From assembly GCF_016405965.1 (NCBI RefSeq), contig NZ_JAEFCD010000018.1:32993-96992 (forward strand): 64,000 bases of DNA, read 5' to 3'. Below are positions 53,756 through 64,000 of the stretch, in pieces; position 1 is the stretch's first letter, and every line of letters starts with the position of its first letter. Made by a program: the position numbers and the translations under genes. The notes beneath the pieces were generated by a model. That model had not been told where the DNA came from. It saw nothing but the letters and a program-made list of their open reading frames with translations, and did no database searches. This DNA comes from Alteromonas sp. IB21. GTDB taxonomy: Bacteria > Pseudomonadota > Gammaproteobacteria > Enterobacterales > Alteromonadaceae.

Positions 53756-56700
53756 TTACTCATCGTTTTGAGCTGCTGTTTTCGCCATATTAAATAAATG
53801 GCTGGTAAAATAAGTAGCGTCAATAAAATCGCACTGACCATCCCGCCCACCATGGGCGCAGCGATACGACTCATCACTTCAGACCCCGTACCTGAGCCAT
53901 AAAGTACCGGTAATAGTCCGAATATAATGGTTGCGGTCGTCATCATGACTGGCCGGACACGCAAACCCGCGCCATGCAATACGGCTTCGGTTAGCATTCC
54001 TACGGTGGGTTTGATACCGTCCATTTTGCATTTGTCGATTAACGCCTGGTACTCTTGATTCAAGTACACCAGCATAATGACGCCAATCTCGACAGCGACC
54101 CCTGCCAATGCAATGAAGCCAACGCCCACTGCCACTGAAAAGTTAAACCCCTCTAAGTACATAAGCCAAATACTACCGACCATCGATAAAGGCAACGTTC
54201 CCATAATGATCGCTACTTCAATAAAATTGCGGAAGTTGAGGTATAACAAGATCACGATAATGGCTAAAGTCAATGGCACTACATAGGTTAATTTTTCTTT
54301 TGCCCGCATCATATATTCATATTGTCCCGACCACGTTATGGAGTATCCTGCAGGCAATACCAGCTCCTCACTGACGACCTGCTGCGCCGCGACGACATAA
54401 GAGCCAATGTCTACGCCATCAATATCCACATACACCCAGCCATTAAGGCGTGCATTTTCACTTTTAATGCCTGGGGGACCATCTTCAATATACACATCCG
54501 CGACATCAGCCAACGCAATGCGTTTGCCTTGTGGTGTGACAATAGGCAACAATGACAATGATTCAGGTGATGAGCGATATGATTGTGGATATCGAATATT
54601 CACTGGGTAGCGCTCTAATCCTTCGACGCTCTGTGTAACATTCATTCCTCCAATCGCACTAGAAACAACTTGTTGAACGTCTGCTATGTTGAGACCATAG
54701 CGAGCGGCCTGTTCGCGTTGGATATCGACTTTGATATAACGCCCACCGGCAACGCGCTCTGAATAGACGGATGCCGTGCCCTCAACACCTGAAAGTATCG
54801 TTTCAATTTGTTGACCAATCTTTTGAATTTCCATAAGATCTGGACCTCCAATCTTGATGCCCACGGGGGTCTTAATACCGGTAGCCAACATATCAATCCG
54901 CGTTTTAATTGGCATAACCCATGCGTTCGTTAGCCCTGGTAAATTAACCACAGCATCAAATTCTTTAATCAGATCTTGGGTAGTCATGCCTTCACGCCAT
55001 TGATCTTGAGGTTTTAATTGTATAAACGTTTCTATCATTGTTAATGGCGCAGGATCGGTTGCCGTATCGGCTCGGCCGACCTTGCCAAACACCGTTTCGA
55101 CCTCAGGTACGGTCTTGATCAGTTTATTGGTTTGTTGCAATAACTCGCGTGCTTTACCTATCGAAATACCTGCATAAGTCGTCGGCATGTACATTAAGTC
55201 ACCTTCATCAAGCGGCGGGATAAATTCGCTACCGATCTTATCAATTGGCCAAAGCCCAATTCCCAGCACAATAACGGCGATCAGCATGGTCAACTTAGGA
55301 AAACGTAATACCGATTTCAGTGTTGGTATGTATAAAAACGTCAAGAACCGATTTACAGGATTCTTATGCTCCGCAAGTACTTTACCGCGCACAAAGTACC
55401 CCATCAAAACTGGCACCAAGGTGATCGCAAGCGCTGCGGAAGCGGCCATCGCATATGTTTTGGTGAATGCAAGCGGCGAGAACATCCGGCCCTCTTGCGC
55501 TTCTAGCGTAAACACTGGTACAAAACTAACGGTGATGATCAACAAACTGAAAAACAGCGCAGGTCCGACTTCAGACGCTGAATCAATGACGACCTGCCAT
55601 CGATTTTCTTTCGTCAGGGGGGTTCGCTCCATATGCTTATGCATATTTTCGATCATGACAATGGCTCCATCGCTCATTGCACCAATAGCAATAGCGATCC
55701 CCCCCAAGGACATGATGTTCGCATTGATACCTTGCATATACATCACGATGATTGCCGTGATGATTCCGACAGGAATACTTATAATTGCGACCAACGAAGA
55801 GCGTACATGAAATAAGAACGCGATACACACTAGGGCAACGACGATAAACTCTTCTACCAGTTTGGAGGCCAAGTTATCTACCGCCCGTTCAATCAAAGCT
55901 GAGCGATCGTAAACCGTGACGATTTCGACACCATCCGGCAATCCTTTTTTAAGGTCTTCTAGTTTAGCTTTGACTCCGTTTATGGTTGTTTGAGCATTTT
56001 CCCCAAATCGCATTACAACGATGCCGCCTACGGTTTCTCCCTCGCCATTCAGCTCAGCGACCCCCCTGCGCATTTGAGGGCCTAATTGCACATCCGCGAT
56101 ATCCCTAACCAACAGCGGCGTGCCGTTTTCATTCACGCCGAGAGGGATCGTTTCGATATCTTGTTTACTTGAAATATACCCTGTCGCCCTAACCATATAT
56201 TCAGCCTCAGCCATTTCAATAACAGATGCGCCAACTTCTTGGTTACCTCTTTTGATAGCCATTTGAATATGTGATAGCGGGATCTCATAAGCCCGCAGTT
56301 TTTCAGGATCAACTTTGACTTGATATTGCTTTACCATACCGCCTAGCGCAGAAACCTCAGAGACACCGGGAACGGTTTGCAGTTCGTATTTGAGGAACCA
56401 ATCCTGCAAACTACGTAGTTGTGATATGTCGTTTTTGCCTGTGCGGTCAACCAATGCATACAAGTAAATCCAACCCACACCCGTTGCATCTGGGCCTAAT
56501 TGTGGCCGAGCATTTTCAGGCAAATTGGGAGCAACTTGAGACAGGTATTCCAGCACGCGGCTCCGGGCCCAATATAGATCCGTGCTGTCATCAAAAATGA
56601 TGTAGACATATGAATCGCCGAAGAAAGAAAACCCCCTGACTGTTTTAGCGCCTGGTACCGACAGCATCGCTGTTGTGAGGGGATAAGTCACCTGATCTTC

Positions 56701-56883
56701 AACCACCTGAGGTGCTTGTCCAGGGTAACTCGTTTTAATGATGACCTGGACATCAGATAGGTCGGGCAATGCATCAATTGGTGTATTCTTTAGCGTGAAT
56801 AAACCACCTCCGATAATAATTAAGGTCGTCAGTAATACGAAGAAGCGGTTGGAAACTGACCATCGAATAATAGCAGCGATCAT
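53749..56883 (-). CDS. cusA: Cu(I)/Ag(I) RND efflux pump CusA
   Basis: A 1044-residue HME-RND pump. TM4 carries [15 protein letters not shown], the monovalent-cation (Cu/Ag) form, clearly distinct from the two CzcA pumps here. The loop [27 protein letters not shown] (residues about 650-680, quoted in parts) carries Met residues used by CusA. It starts at the last base of cusB. The pump ejects Cu(I)/Ag(I) to the outer membrane. Confidence 0.95.
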   Translation of the reverse strand: MIAAIIRWSVSNRFFVLLTTLIIIGGGLFTLKNTPIDALPDLSDVQVIIKTSYPGQAPQVVEDQVTYPLTTAMLSVPGAKTVRGFSFFGDSYVYIIFDDSTDLYWARSRVLEYLSQVAPNLPENARPQLGPDATGVGWIYLYALVDRTGKNDISQLRSLQDWFLKYELQTVPGVSEVSALGGMVKQYQVKVDPEKLRAYEIPLSHIQMAIKRGNQEVGASVIEMAEAEYMVRATGYISSKQDIETIPLGVNENGTPLLVRDIADVQLGPQMRRGVAELNGEGETVGGIVVMRFGENAQTTINGVKAKLEDLKKGLPDGVEIVTVYDRSALIERAVDNLASKLVEEFIVVALVCIAFLFHVRSSLVAIISIPVGIITAIIVMYMQGINANIMSLGGIAIAIGAMSDGAIVMIENMHKHMERTPLTKENRWQVVIDSASEVGPALFFSLLIITVSFVPVFTLEAQEGRMFSPLAFTKTYAMAASAALAITLVPVLMGYFVRGKVLAEHKNPVNRFLTFLYIPTLKSVLRFPKLTMLIAVIVLGIGLWPIDKIGSEFIPPLDEGDLMYMPTTYAGISIGKARELLQQTNKLIKTVPEVETVFGKVGRADTATDPAPLTMIETFIQLKPQDQWREGMTTQDLIKEFDAVVNLPGLTNAWVMPIKTRIDMLATGIKTPVGIKIGGPDLMEIQKIGQQIETILSGVEGTASVYSERVAGGRYIKVDIQREQAARYGLNIADVQQVVSSAIGGMNVTQSVEGLERYPVNIRYPQSYRSSPESLSLLPIVTPQGKRIALADVADVYIEDGPPGIKSENARLNGWVYVDIDGVDIGSYVVAAQQVVSEELVLPAGYSITWSGQYEYMMRAKEKLTYVVPLTLAIIVILLYLNFRNFIEVAIIMGTLPLSMVGSIWLMYLEGFNFSVAVGVGFIALAGVAVEIGVIMLVYLNQEYQALIDKCKMDGIKPTVGMLTEAVLHGAGLRVRPVMMTTATIIFGLLPVLYGSGTGSEVMSRIAAPMVGGMVSAILLTLLILPAIYLIWRKQQLKTMSNW

Positions 56884-58880
56884 TAATGTGCTCCTCCATG
56901 GTTGCTATGATCCATCGAAACATCTTGGCTTTCAGTCTGAATGCTCAGGATCCTAAAGTTGCCGTCAGTGATCTCAAACGTAAATGTAATGTCAGCACCG
57001 ACCGTAAATTGGCTGATATCGATATCGTCGCTCACGGTAAAGTCAAGAGTTGCCGCAGGCCTATCCCACTTTGGGATCGCTTCACGTGAAATATTGACTA
57101 CACGAGACTGCGTATTGATGGCATTAATGGTGCCTGTCACCACTGCGCTTTGCGCTGAACTTGGTTCCGCTGATTTTACATGGATGGTTGTTACCAGATA
57201 GTCGCTATCACCGGTTTTGGTGATTTCAATATGCAAATCCATACCAGCTTTCAACTGTGATAAATCGATAGTGTCAGCAACAAAGAAATCCATTGTCATC
57301 GCGGGCCAATCCCACGCTTCAATTGCTCCGTGGTCAAGATTTAGCATTTTGTGTGAGGGCATAACCGAATTAATCGTTGCTTCAGTCCATATAGTGCGTC
57401 CATTTATCGTCTGTGTATCAGCATTGTCGTCAATGATATGCACCGTCGTTACCACATACTGACCATCGTTTTCTTTACTAATTTCAATATGCGCCCCCAT
57501 ACCTTGCCGCAAACTCGTTAGGTCTACGTGGTTGGCGACAGTAAAATCCATTGTCATTTCTGGCCAATCCCATTCACTGATGGCGCCATGGTTCACTGTT
57601 ATCATGTTATGTGAGGGCATAACATCGGTGATGGTGGCTTCGGTAAAAACCGACGACGGGAGTGCATCAGGTGCTTCCATCCGTTTAAAATCTGAACTGA
57701 TACTGCTTTCTGAATCGAGTAAAAAGTGTGCAGAGGTGACAATCTGATCCCCGTCGATGAGACCTGTAGTAATCTCAGTGTAGTCCTCTACCACTCGACC
57801 TACATCTACGGCAATGGACTTGAATTGCCCGTCACCGAACGCCAAGACAACACGATCTTGCGTGCCGGTTCTGATAACCGCTTCTGATGGCACAAGAACG
57901 TTGTCTGAGTCAAAGTCTGAATGTATTGTGATCTGGGCAAACATGTTCGGCTTAAGCGCGTAATCGGCATTTTTAAAGCGTAACCGAACCCGCAGCGTTC
58001 GAGTGCTCTGTTCAAGTGTGGGGTAGACGTAATCAACCTCACCCTCCCATGTTTTGCCGGGTAAAAAATCCAACGTCATTGTGACGGGAAGTCCAACAGT
58101 GACTTGCGCGGATTGCCGTTCAAAGATTTCAGCATCAACCCACACCTCATCCAACGCACCAATGGATAGGAGGGTATTGCCTGGCTTGATAAAGAATCCT
58201 TCGCGGATATTTAAATTGTCAACAAACCCGGTTTGCGGTGCCGAAAAAGTGATCGTTTGACGAACTTTTTTGCTCGATATTAAGGACTGAATCGCTTCAT
58301 TTGGCATTTGCAACGCATCTAACCGCGACCGAGCAGCATTGATCAAATCGTCGCTCCCGCGGCGCATCGCGATCAGCAGCTCTTCTTGCGCATTGACCAA
58401 TTCTGGGGAATAGAGCGAATACAATGGTTCGCCTTTTTTGACATACTCTCCCGAGGCTTTCACATGCAGTGTATCTACCCAACCTTCAACGCGTGGGTGG
58501 ATATGTATCAAAGTGTCTTCATTGTATTGCACATAGCCAACCGTACGAATAGGGACATGCAGCGAGCGGCGTTGAACCGATGCTGTTCTTACCCCTAAAT
58601 TATTAACTACATTGGGTGATATGCTAATGGTTCCCGGACCTTCATTACCTCCGGTGCTCTCCTCATAAACGGGGACGAGATCCATTCCCATCGGAGATTT
58701 ACCCGGTTCATCACGACGGTAATTGGGATCCATCGGTGCCACCCAATAGAGTGGCTGGGGTTCTGCGCTTTGCCCTGCTGCGGCAGATGGTGCATCAGAA
58801 GGAAGTAGGAATGTATATGTTAACGCAGTCATTGCACCGCCGATAACACATCCTAAAATAATGGCTTTCGTGTTATTCAT
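56883..58880 (-). CDS. cusB: CusB adaptor fused to three CusF-like domains
   Basis: A 665-residue adaptor. Residues 1-60 hold the anchor and a metal-binding entry ([23 protein letters not shown]). The central part has the lipoyl and barrel regions ([19 protein letters not shown]). From about 415 come three CusF-like barrels: [32 protein letters not shown] and [16 protein letters not shown]. The first two keep the His-Trp-Met-Met copper ligands; the third has lost them. It ends DHSNHGGAH. Fusion of CusF to CusB is known in some bacteria, but triple copies are unusual. Confidence 0.92.
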   Translation of the reverse strand: MNNTKAIILGCVIGGAMTALTYTFLLPSDAPSAAAGQSAEPQPLYWVAPMDPNYRRDEPGKSPMGMDLVPVYEESTGGNEGPGTISISPNVVNNLGVRTASVQRRSLHVPIRTVGYVQYNEDTLIHIHPRVEGWVDTLHVKASGEYVKKGEPLYSLYSPELVNAQEELLIAMRRGSDDLINAARSRLDALQMPNEAIQSLISSKKVRQTITFSAPQTGFVDNLNIREGFFIKPGNTLLSIGALDEVWVDAEIFERQSAQVTVGLPVTMTLDFLPGKTWEGEVDYVYPTLEQSTRTLRVRLRFKNADYALKPNMFAQITIHSDFDSDNVLVPSEAVIRTGTQDRVVLAFGDGQFKSIAVDVGRVVEDYTEITTGLIDGDQIVTSAHFLLDSESSISSDFKRMEAPDALPSSVFTEATITDVMPSHNMITVNHGAISEWDWPEMTMDFTVANHVDLTSLRQGMGAHIEISKENDGQYVVTTVHIIDDNADTQTINGRTIWTEATINSVMPSHKMLNLDHGAIEAWDWPAMTMDFFVADTIDLSQLKAGMDLHIEITKTGDSDYLVTTIHVKSAEPSSAQSAVVTGTINAINTQSRVVNISREAIPKWDRPAATLDFTVSDDIDISQFTVGADITFTFEITDGNFRILSIQTESQDVSMDHSNHGGAH

Positions 58881-60241
58881 TATTGTTCTCCGAATTGAGT
58901 CTTGGAAATACCTGCGGTGGTATTGAAGTAATAATTAAGTCGAATGTTTGTTCTGACGAGATCCACATCGATATCCAATGCATCAATACGCGCATTCAAA
59001 TCCGCGATACGCGCGCGAGCAACTTCGGCGAAATCGCCGTCATCATTGGTGTAGGCATTCAATGATGCATCTGCTTGTTCTTGCATTTGTGCTAATAACT
59101 CGTCGTTGTATAACGATTGCCTGTCAGTTAAACGTTCTCGCTCAGCGTATAACGACTGGATGGCAGACATCATTTCGCGCAGTGCGAGTAACTTGTCAGT
59201 CTTTATGGCTTCTGATTGGTTTACGGCTGCAGAGACTTCTTTGTCTTGACGGTTTTCAGTAAAAATAGGTAAATCAAAACTAACACCGACTGACAAGAAA
59301 TCAGCTCGACTTGCACCTGCCGGGGTATCATCGCGAAAAGCGTAACTGGCATTTACGCCCCATTGGGGTTTGTATTTTTCTTTAGCTAACTCAACCCCGG
59401 TTTGACTCGCTCTGATACGTTGATTAATGGATAAAATATAAGGGTGATCTGCGAGTAATTCCGCGAGCTGTTGTTGGTTTTTTCTTTCTACCATTAACAA
59501 CGTGTTGTCAGTGATTTTTGAAATGGGAGGTAATGTATTAGGCAACTGCAACGCGCTAAATGCATCAAACCCAAGTTGGCGTGCAGACTGCTGGTTTTTT
59601 AGGATCCATTCCAATAACTTACCTGTTGCGCGTTCTTCCAGTGCTTGTAGTTTTGTTAATCTGTCTTCTAACCGCGTCAATTCTAACTTTGCCCTAATGA
59701 TGTCTTGTTGTCGCACGCGTCCAAGGGCGGTCGCATAATTCGCTTTGGCAATGTCACTGAGTTGCTCAAACAATGCCCTATCTTGATGGATTAGCTTAAT
59801 ACTTTCCTGCGCGCGATAAATTTCAAGCCAAATATCTGAGACCTGCACACGTGTGCGGGCGATGCGATCAGCACGCATTAACGGGTGCTCGGCGGCTTGC
59901 TCTCTTAATTGACGAGAACGAATATCTAACGAATCCCCTCTGGGGAACATCTGCGAAACCCCTGCCTTAAGTTGCGTCATGGGTTCTTGATCGAATGCGA
60001 ATCCATCTGTTGGTAAGTTCGCCAAACCAATATTAACTACCGGGTCCGGCAAACTAGCGGCTGCCACGCTACGTGAAACAATGGCTTGCTCGCGATACTC
60101 ACTGCCTACAAGCCAAGGGTCGTTGTTAATCGCGATTTCAACTGCCTGCTCCAATGTCAACACGGACTTGGTTTGACTTTGGGCGAGCCCAGTATTCAAA
60201 AGCGTCATTAGTGCAATGACATAAAATGAAAAGCGTCTCAT
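58880..60241 (-). CDS. cusC: CusC/TolC-family outer-membrane channel
   Basis: A 453-residue TolC-type protein with a signal peptide (ending AQS) and the two OEP helical repeats (LTLEQAVEIAINNDPW; LSNTL-like later repeat). It overlaps cusB by one base. It is the outer-membrane part of the CusCBA complex. No lipobox found. Confidence 0.88.
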   Translation of the reverse strand: MRRFSFYVIALMTLLNTGLAQSQTKSVLTLEQAVEIAINNDPWLVGSEYREQAIVSRSVAAASLPDPVVNIGLANLPTDGFAFDQEPMTQLKAGVSQMFPRGDSLDIRSRQLREQAAEHPLMRADRIARTRVQVSDIWLEIYRAQESIKLIHQDRALFEQLSDIAKANYATALGRVRQQDIIRAKLELTRLEDRLTKLQALEERATGKLLEWILKNQQSARQLGFDAFSALQLPNTLPPISKITDNTLLMVERKNQQQLAELLADHPYILSINQRIRASQTGVELAKEKYKPQWGVNASYAFRDDTPAGASRADFLSVGVSFDLPIFTENRQDKEVSAAVNQSEAIKTDKLLALREMMSAIQSLYAERERLTDRQSLYNDELLAQMQEQADASLNAYTNDDGDFAEVARARIADLNARIDALDIDVDLVRTNIRLNYYFNTTAGISKTQFGEQ

Positions 60242-60756
60242 TAGAATTGCTCCTCATACGAGTTAACTTCGGCATAAGTGGTTGCGCTGCCATCGTCATT
60301 GAGTTGCAGAATAAGGTAAGGACGAAATTGATCACCGACTTCCATACCAGGTGAGCCAATTGGCATAGCTGGCACAGTGAGTCCGATGGCGCCTTCAGGT
60401 ATATTGTCTAAAAATTGCTGAATGAATTTTGCTGGAATGTGACCTTCAAAAACGAAACCGTCTGGGGACAATGCCGTATGGCACGAACGGTAATTAGGCG
60501 CAACACCATATTTGTCTTTAATTCGAGACATTAATGTAACATTGGATACGTCCGCGTCGAACCCGTGCTCTTCAATATGGTTCACCCACTTTTGGCAACA
60601 CTTACAAGAACGGCTTTTGTAGACTGTTAAGGACGTTATCGTGGATTCAGAAACTGCCTCTGAATCGTTATTTATCTGTGTTGCGTCGGTACATGCTGAT
60701 AAAAACAGTGCAAACACCAACGCTATCCACATCGAGCGATGCGTAATAATTGACAT
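60241..60756 (-). CDS. DUF411 metal-binding lipoprotein
   Basis: A 171-residue lipoprotein (LSAC lipobox, Cys22). The DUF411 domain is marked by KSRSCKCCQKWVNH and by YRSCHTALSPDGFVFEGHIPA near residue 95-112. DUF411 proteins bind copper or similar metals in the periplasm. It begins the cusCBA block after the small Cys/His protein. Confidence 0.88.
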   Translation of the reverse strand: MSIITHRSMWIALVFALFLSACTDATQINNDSEAVSESTITSLTVYKSRSCKCCQKWVNHIEEHGFDADVSNVTLMSRIKDKYGVAPNYRSCHTALSPDGFVFEGHIPAKFIQQFLDNIPEGAIGLTVPAMPIGSPGMEVGDQFRPYLILQLNDDGSATTYAEVNSYEEQF

Positions 60757-60855
60757 AATTACTTTCTCATTTCTATTGTTTAAATAAATGGCTTGCTATG
60801 ATCATTCGACTAACAAGCGATATCATTGCCCGGATTCTAGACGGACTTATCCTGC

Positions 60856-61215
60856 TTAAATGAGAGAGTGTTTCGGAGGGCGCTGCAATCCACCTAAAAA
60901 GATTTCGTTTAGGTTTGGGTTAAGAGACTGAATACTCAGCGACACGCCTTCGGGTGACGAATGAGCTTGACTAGAGAGAAGACCAATATGAAACATCGCC
61001 ATTGGACAACAGCAATCTTGCTGACAACAATCATTCATATCATCGCTTTGCGAGTGTTTCATCATGTCATGAGCGCTGTGCATATCGTGAGATCCGAGAT
61101 CCATCTCCGCTGCCATTTCGTCACTGCATGGCATTTGCGCGAATGCAAATGACTCGCTCATTTGCACACTGAGCAATGCAATCACAATAATTAAGTGAAT
61201 GAAGGCGCTTTTCAC
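60856..61215 (-). CDS. Small secreted Cys/His/Met-rich protein with RPP tail (cus module)
   Basis: A 119-residue protein of unknown function. The GTG at 61215 (AAGGAACG upstream) gives a signal peptide (hydrophobic 6-25, ending AFA). The mature part has a Met/His stretch (HDMHSAHDMMKHSQSDDM) and CCQQDCCCP, and ends GGLQRPPKHSLI. It is the first gene of the leftward Cus operon. Similar C-terminal tails occur at 13210, 20266 and 25838. Confidence 0.72.
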   Translation of the reverse strand: MKSAFIHLIIVIALLSVQMSESFAFAQMPCSDEMAAEMDLGSHDMHSAHDMMKHSQSDDMNDCCQQDCCCPMAMFHIGLLSSQAHSSPEGVSLSIQSLNPNLNEIFLGGLQRPPKHSLI

Positions 61216-61315
61216 GGTCTCGTCGTTCCTTGGTGTTTGACAGACAGCAGTCAATGGCTGTTTATTAATGGCTGATGATGTTAGCACCCTCGCCTGACAA
61301 CCAGATTACCCCTAC

Positions 61316-61331
61316 ATTACAATTCGGTAAT
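61316..61331. promoter_or_regulatory. ATTACA-N4-GGTAAT palindrome near cus operon
   Basis: ATTACAATTCGGTAAT, one mismatch from the 6-4-6 palindrome at 23617 and 44203. It lies 100 bases upstream of the small protein gene and about 220 bases from cusR, in the divergent promoter region. Candidate CusR-like box. Confidence 0.55.
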
Positions 61332-61549
61332 AAATGTAATTAGACGGATTATCATAGATCAAAGGCAAGGATTTCATTGCATAATCAGCGACCTAAGGGC
61401 TAACATCTTGATAGCGCTCAGCATTAAGATTACGGGACATTAGCGAAATTACAAAGCGACCTACAGAATAGGTGTTTCGTTTCACGGTTTCGTTACGTAC
61501 ATTAATATTGTAAGCGGGCTTATCATAAGTAACACGGGCGGAACATCGC

Positions 61550-62227
61550 ATGAAAATATTAGTCGTTGAAGACGAAACAAAAACTGGAGACTACATCAAA
61601 CAAGGCCTTGCCGAATCGGGCTTTGTTGTTGAGTTAGTTCGGACCGGCCTCGATGGCCATCACAAAGCAACGCTCGGTGAATATGAGTTGATCATCTTAG
61701 ACGTCATGCTGCCTGATATCGATGGTTGGAAAATATTGTCATCGGTACGAGAGTCTAACAATCATACACCGGTTCTTTTTCTTACTGCTCGTGATCATGT
61801 GAATGACCGTGTTAAAGGTTTAGAGCTCGGCGCAGATGATTACTTAGTGAAGCCGTTTGCATTTGCTGAGCTGCTAGCGCGTGTGCGTACGTTGATCCGC
61901 CGCGGCACGTCCGTGCCCAATAATATTTTACACATAGCCGATTTGGAGCTCGACATTCCTTCGCGTATTGCCACGCGAAGTGGGCGCACAATAAACCTGA
62001 CAACTAAAGAGTTCACGTTATTAGAATTAATGGTGAGACGCCAAGGCGAGGTATTGCCGCGTTCTCTTATTGCTTCGCAAGTATGGGATATGAATTTTGA
62101 TAGCGATACCAATGTGATTGATGTCGCCATTCGCCGTCTTCGAGCAAAAATCGATGATGACTTTTCACCAAAGCTCATTCAGACTGTGCGTGGGATGGGA
62201 TATAAAATGTGCATTAATGAATCTTAA
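61550..62227 (+). CDS. cusR: Copper-type response regulator
   Basis: A 225-residue OmpR/PhoB-family regulator. The receiver has DE (residues 8-10), the phosphoacceptor Asp in [12 protein letters not shown] and LTAR, KP in [13 protein letters not shown]. The C-terminal winged helix ([20 protein letters not shown]) is intact. By context (cusCBA, sensor next) it controls copper/silver export. Confidence 0.9.
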   Translation: MKILVVEDETKTGDYIKQGLAESGFVVELVRTGLDGHHKATLGEYELIILDVMLPDIDGWKILSSVRESNNHTPVLFLTARDHVNDRVKGLELGADDYLVKPFAFAELLARVRTLIRRGTSVPNNILHIADLELDIPSRIATRSGRTINLTTKEFTLLELMVRRQGEVLPRSLIASQVWDMNFDSDTNVIDVAIRRLRAKIDDDFSPKLIQTVRGMGYKMCINES

Positions 62228-63629
62228 GGATCTATCAAAGCGACCAAGCTCTCTCGCCTTTCGGGTCACTATACTTGTTGGGCTCACTATCTTTGTGTGC
62301 CTAACGTTTATAAGTCTTATGGTGCAGCAATCGATTGCTCAGCATTTTGAAGAGCAGGATGCTGATGAGCTGAATGAAGTGTTTCTAGCCGTGAAACGCA
62401 AGCTTAATACAGCCTATAATGAGGGGATCTCACCGTCTAGTATATTGTTCCAAGCTGTCTCTGGGCATCACGGTGTCTATTATTTAGTTAAAAATAAAGA
62501 CAACGAAGTTATTTTTAGCAGTGAGAGCGCGGTGCTAGAAAAATACCCTGGGGATACGTATGAAATAGAACAAATAACGCCATCCATGTTAAGCCTCTTT
62601 TTCGACGGCGAACATATGTTACGGGCAACGGAAATAACCGTGCGTATTGAAGACGGCAACAGCCAAACACATTATCAAGTGATCGTTGCCTCGAACATGG
62701 AATTTCATATGAACTATATGGAAGACTTCGAGACAACATTGTGGGGGATCATTGTTTTGTCTGGGGCTATTACGATCTTAGCCGCGCGGTTTGCTGTTTA
62801 TCGTGGTCACTCCCCCTTACGACGTCTCAGTCGCAAAATCGGTTCCATCACCGCGGATAAATTGGATATCAGGTTGGAACCCACCGAAGTCCCAGTGGAG
62901 CTTGCTAATCTGGTGGAGTCCTTTAATGCGATGATTGAGAGACTTGAAAGCGGGTTTGAGCAGCTGTCCCATTTTTCCGCTGACATAGCTCATGAACTAA
63001 GAACGCCTATCACCAACCTGACTACACAGACCCAAGTCATACTCAATCAACCACGCTCGACGAATGAATACACTGACATCTTATATTCTAACTTAGAAGA
63101 GTACGAGCGAATGTCGAAAATGGTCAGTGACATGTTGTTACTAGCACAAACGGAGCATGGCTTGATCAAACCCAACGCTGAGCGTATAGACTGTCATAAA
63201 GAAATCGGTGAATTAATCGAATACTTTGAGCTCTTGGCCGAAGAGAAGCACATCAGCATTCAACTTATTGGTCACAAAATAACGTTAATTTGCGACAAAT
63301 CGATGTTTCGACAAGCACTGAGCAACTTGTTATCTAATGCCATTCGGTACACTCCCGATAATGCAGAAGTAACCGTATCTACTCAAATACAGGATAACGA
63401 AGCATTGATATCGATTTCAAACCCAGGTAATAAGATCCCTGACATTCAACTTTCTCGCCTTTTCGATCGTTTCTACCGCGCGGATCCATCTCGAAAACGT
63501 GACGGGCAAGGCGCTGGATTAGGATTAACCATTGCGAGATCTGTTCTTGAAGTTAACGGTGCACATATACAAGTGGGATCAGATGAGCAGGCAACCACGT
63601 TCACGGTCATCTTTCCATTGCGTAGCTGA
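62217..63629 (+). CDS. cusS: Copper-type sensor histidine kinase
   Basis: A 470-residue kinase. Two membrane segments flank a periplasmic sensor domain (about 45-175), followed by HAMP ([13 protein letters not shown]), the H-box [14 protein letters not shown]-box [12 protein letters not shown], and the DRFYRAD/GLGL ATP region. The start at 62217 overlaps the regulator by 11 bases; a longer reading begins inside the regulator gene. Confidence 0.9.
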   Translation: MNLKDLSKRPSSLAFRVTILVGLTIFVCLTFISLMVQQSIAQHFEEQDADELNEVFLAVKRKLNTAYNEGISPSSILFQAVSGHHGVYYLVKNKDNEVIFSSESAVLEKYPGDTYEIEQITPSMLSLFFDGEHMLRATEITVRIEDGNSQTHYQVIVASNMEFHMNYMEDFETTLWGIIVLSGAITILAARFAVYRGHSPLRRLSRKIGSITADKLDIRLEPTEVPVELANLVESFNAMIERLESGFEQLSHFSADIAHELRTPITNLTTQTQVILNQPRSTNEYTDILYSNLEEYERMSKMVSDMLLLAQTEHGLIKPNAERIDCHKEIGELIEYFELLAEEKHISIQLIGHKITLICDKSMFRQALSNLLSNAIRYTPDNAEVTVSTQIQDNEALISISNPGNKIPDIQLSRLFDRFYRADPSRKRDGQGAGLGLTIARSVLEVNGAHIQVGSDEQATTFTVIFPLRS

Positions 63630-63633
63630 CGCC

Positions 63634-63661
63634 TCGAACACACGCAAGTGTTAGTTCGAGA
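63634..63661. terminator. Hairpin after the two-component genes
   Basis: CTCGAAC (63634-63640) pairs with GTTCGAG (63655-63661); an inner ACAC/GTGT pair with loop GCAA and a bulge extends it. It lies 5 bases past the kinase stop, between the + gene and the minus-strand receptor remnant. Confidence 0.5.
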
Positions 63662-63672
63662 CGCCAGTTGGA

Positions 63673-63840
63673 CTAAAAGGTATACACGCCTTTTAAATAA
63701 TAGAAACCGCCGTTAATGCCAATGGGTGACGTCGTTGGGTACTTTGAACCCGCCACTTCGGTATCATAAAGCACATTTTCATCAGGGAGGTTATCAAACG
63801 CATTTCGAGCGCCTAGTGTGTGAGCGTCCGGTAATCCCCA
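63673..63840 (-). pseudogene. C-terminal remnant of a TonB-dependent receptor
   Basis: About 55 codons survive (WGLPDAHTLGARNAFD ... GINGGFYYLKGVYTF stop), the conserved C-terminal barrel end of outer-membrane TonB receptors. Upstream coding is cut at about 63840, where unrelated sequence with an IS66-like reading begins. The receptor may have been copper- or metal-linked. Confidence 0.7.
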
Positions 63841-63896
63841 CATTCAATTCATAAGTTAGCTACGGCATGGTGTTCTCTTTACTAAGGAGAATGACC

Positions 63897-64000
63897 ATGC
63901 GCAATATCAACGAAGAGAAGTGCAAGACTGGCTCAACTTATTCGCGCAGCAAAAGCAAAGCGGACTCACTGCGGTAGAGTTTTGTCGTCAGCAGCAGATT
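63897..64000 (+). mobile_element. Start of an IS66-type transposition gene, cut by window edge
   Basis: After AAGGAGA an ATG at 63897 begins MRNINEEK; the following QDWLNLFAQQKQSGLTAVEF is in a shifted frame and matches IS66-family TnpA accessory proteins. A missing G at about 63919 would rejoin the frames (EEKVQDW). The element continues beyond the window. Its left end probably lies at about 63841, just outside the receptor remnant; terminal repeats could not be defined. Confidence 0.6.

Noticed and set aside
1..64000. CRISPR arrays or tRNA/rRNA genes
   Set aside because: No regularly spaced direct repeats and no tRNA or rRNA stretches were seen by eye; a tRNAscan/CRISPR scan was not possible.

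Overview
The window reads as a gammaproteobacterial metal-resistance and mobile-gene region. Gene families, codon style and AT content (about mid-40s % GC by eye) suggest Alteromonadales, most likely Alteromonas or a close relative; this is inference, since no rRNA or housekeeping marker is present. Both edges cut genes: merA on the left and an IS66-type element on the right.

Layout: (1) 1-2425, a mer operon (merR, merT, merP, partial merA) transcribed leftwards. (2) 2518-3756, a tyrosine recombinase. (3) 3846-6675, a two-gene short prokaryotic Argonaute system whose effector subunit joins a SMEK-like, possibly nuclease, domain to an APAZ domain; this is the most unusual system here. (4) 6927-21734, two closely related Czc-type RND export operons, each with a CDF transporter and a small Cys/His-rich secreted protein, plus a CadR/PbrR-like regulator whose operator also precedes a distant methyltransferase gene. 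(5) 21863-25513, an AraC regulator, a fatty acid hydroxylase-like protein, a helical protein and an APC permease. (6) 25838-30527, a rightward copper module (small Cys-rich protein, CopA oxidase, CopB, channel-like protein, broken DUF305 gene, glutaredoxin-MauE fusion). (7) 30659-36531, a leftward module led by a MerR regulator and a copper P-type ATPase. (8) 36736-43507, a tightly packed leftward operon of Met-rich envelope proteins, an FAD/2Fe-2S oxidoreductase, a membrane cytochrome-like protein, a heptaheme cytochrome, a permease and a HypF C-terminal piece. (9) 43601-47957, three genes with frame damage (diheme cytochrome c, SDR-flavin oxidase fusion, coiled-coil membrane protein). (10) 48145-63629, a long leftward Cus/Cop operon with a divergent two-component system, followed by a TonB-receptor remnant and an IS66 element.

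The modules appear linked by shared operators. Two TTGACT-N19 promoters with near-identical dyads precede the cation transporter at 21265 and the methyltransferase at 7532. A second MerR-type box precedes both the MerR/P-ATPase unit (36577-36607) and the redox operon (43566-43596). A palindrome of the form ATTACA-N4-TGTAAT occurs at 23617, 44203 and 61316, the last next to the CusRS-like pair. Four small proteins ending in a (L/Q)RPP tail each sit at or near the head of a different metal operon, which suggests a shared but undescribed envelope role. Several single-base indels in homopolymers may be sequencing errors rather than real gene decay.
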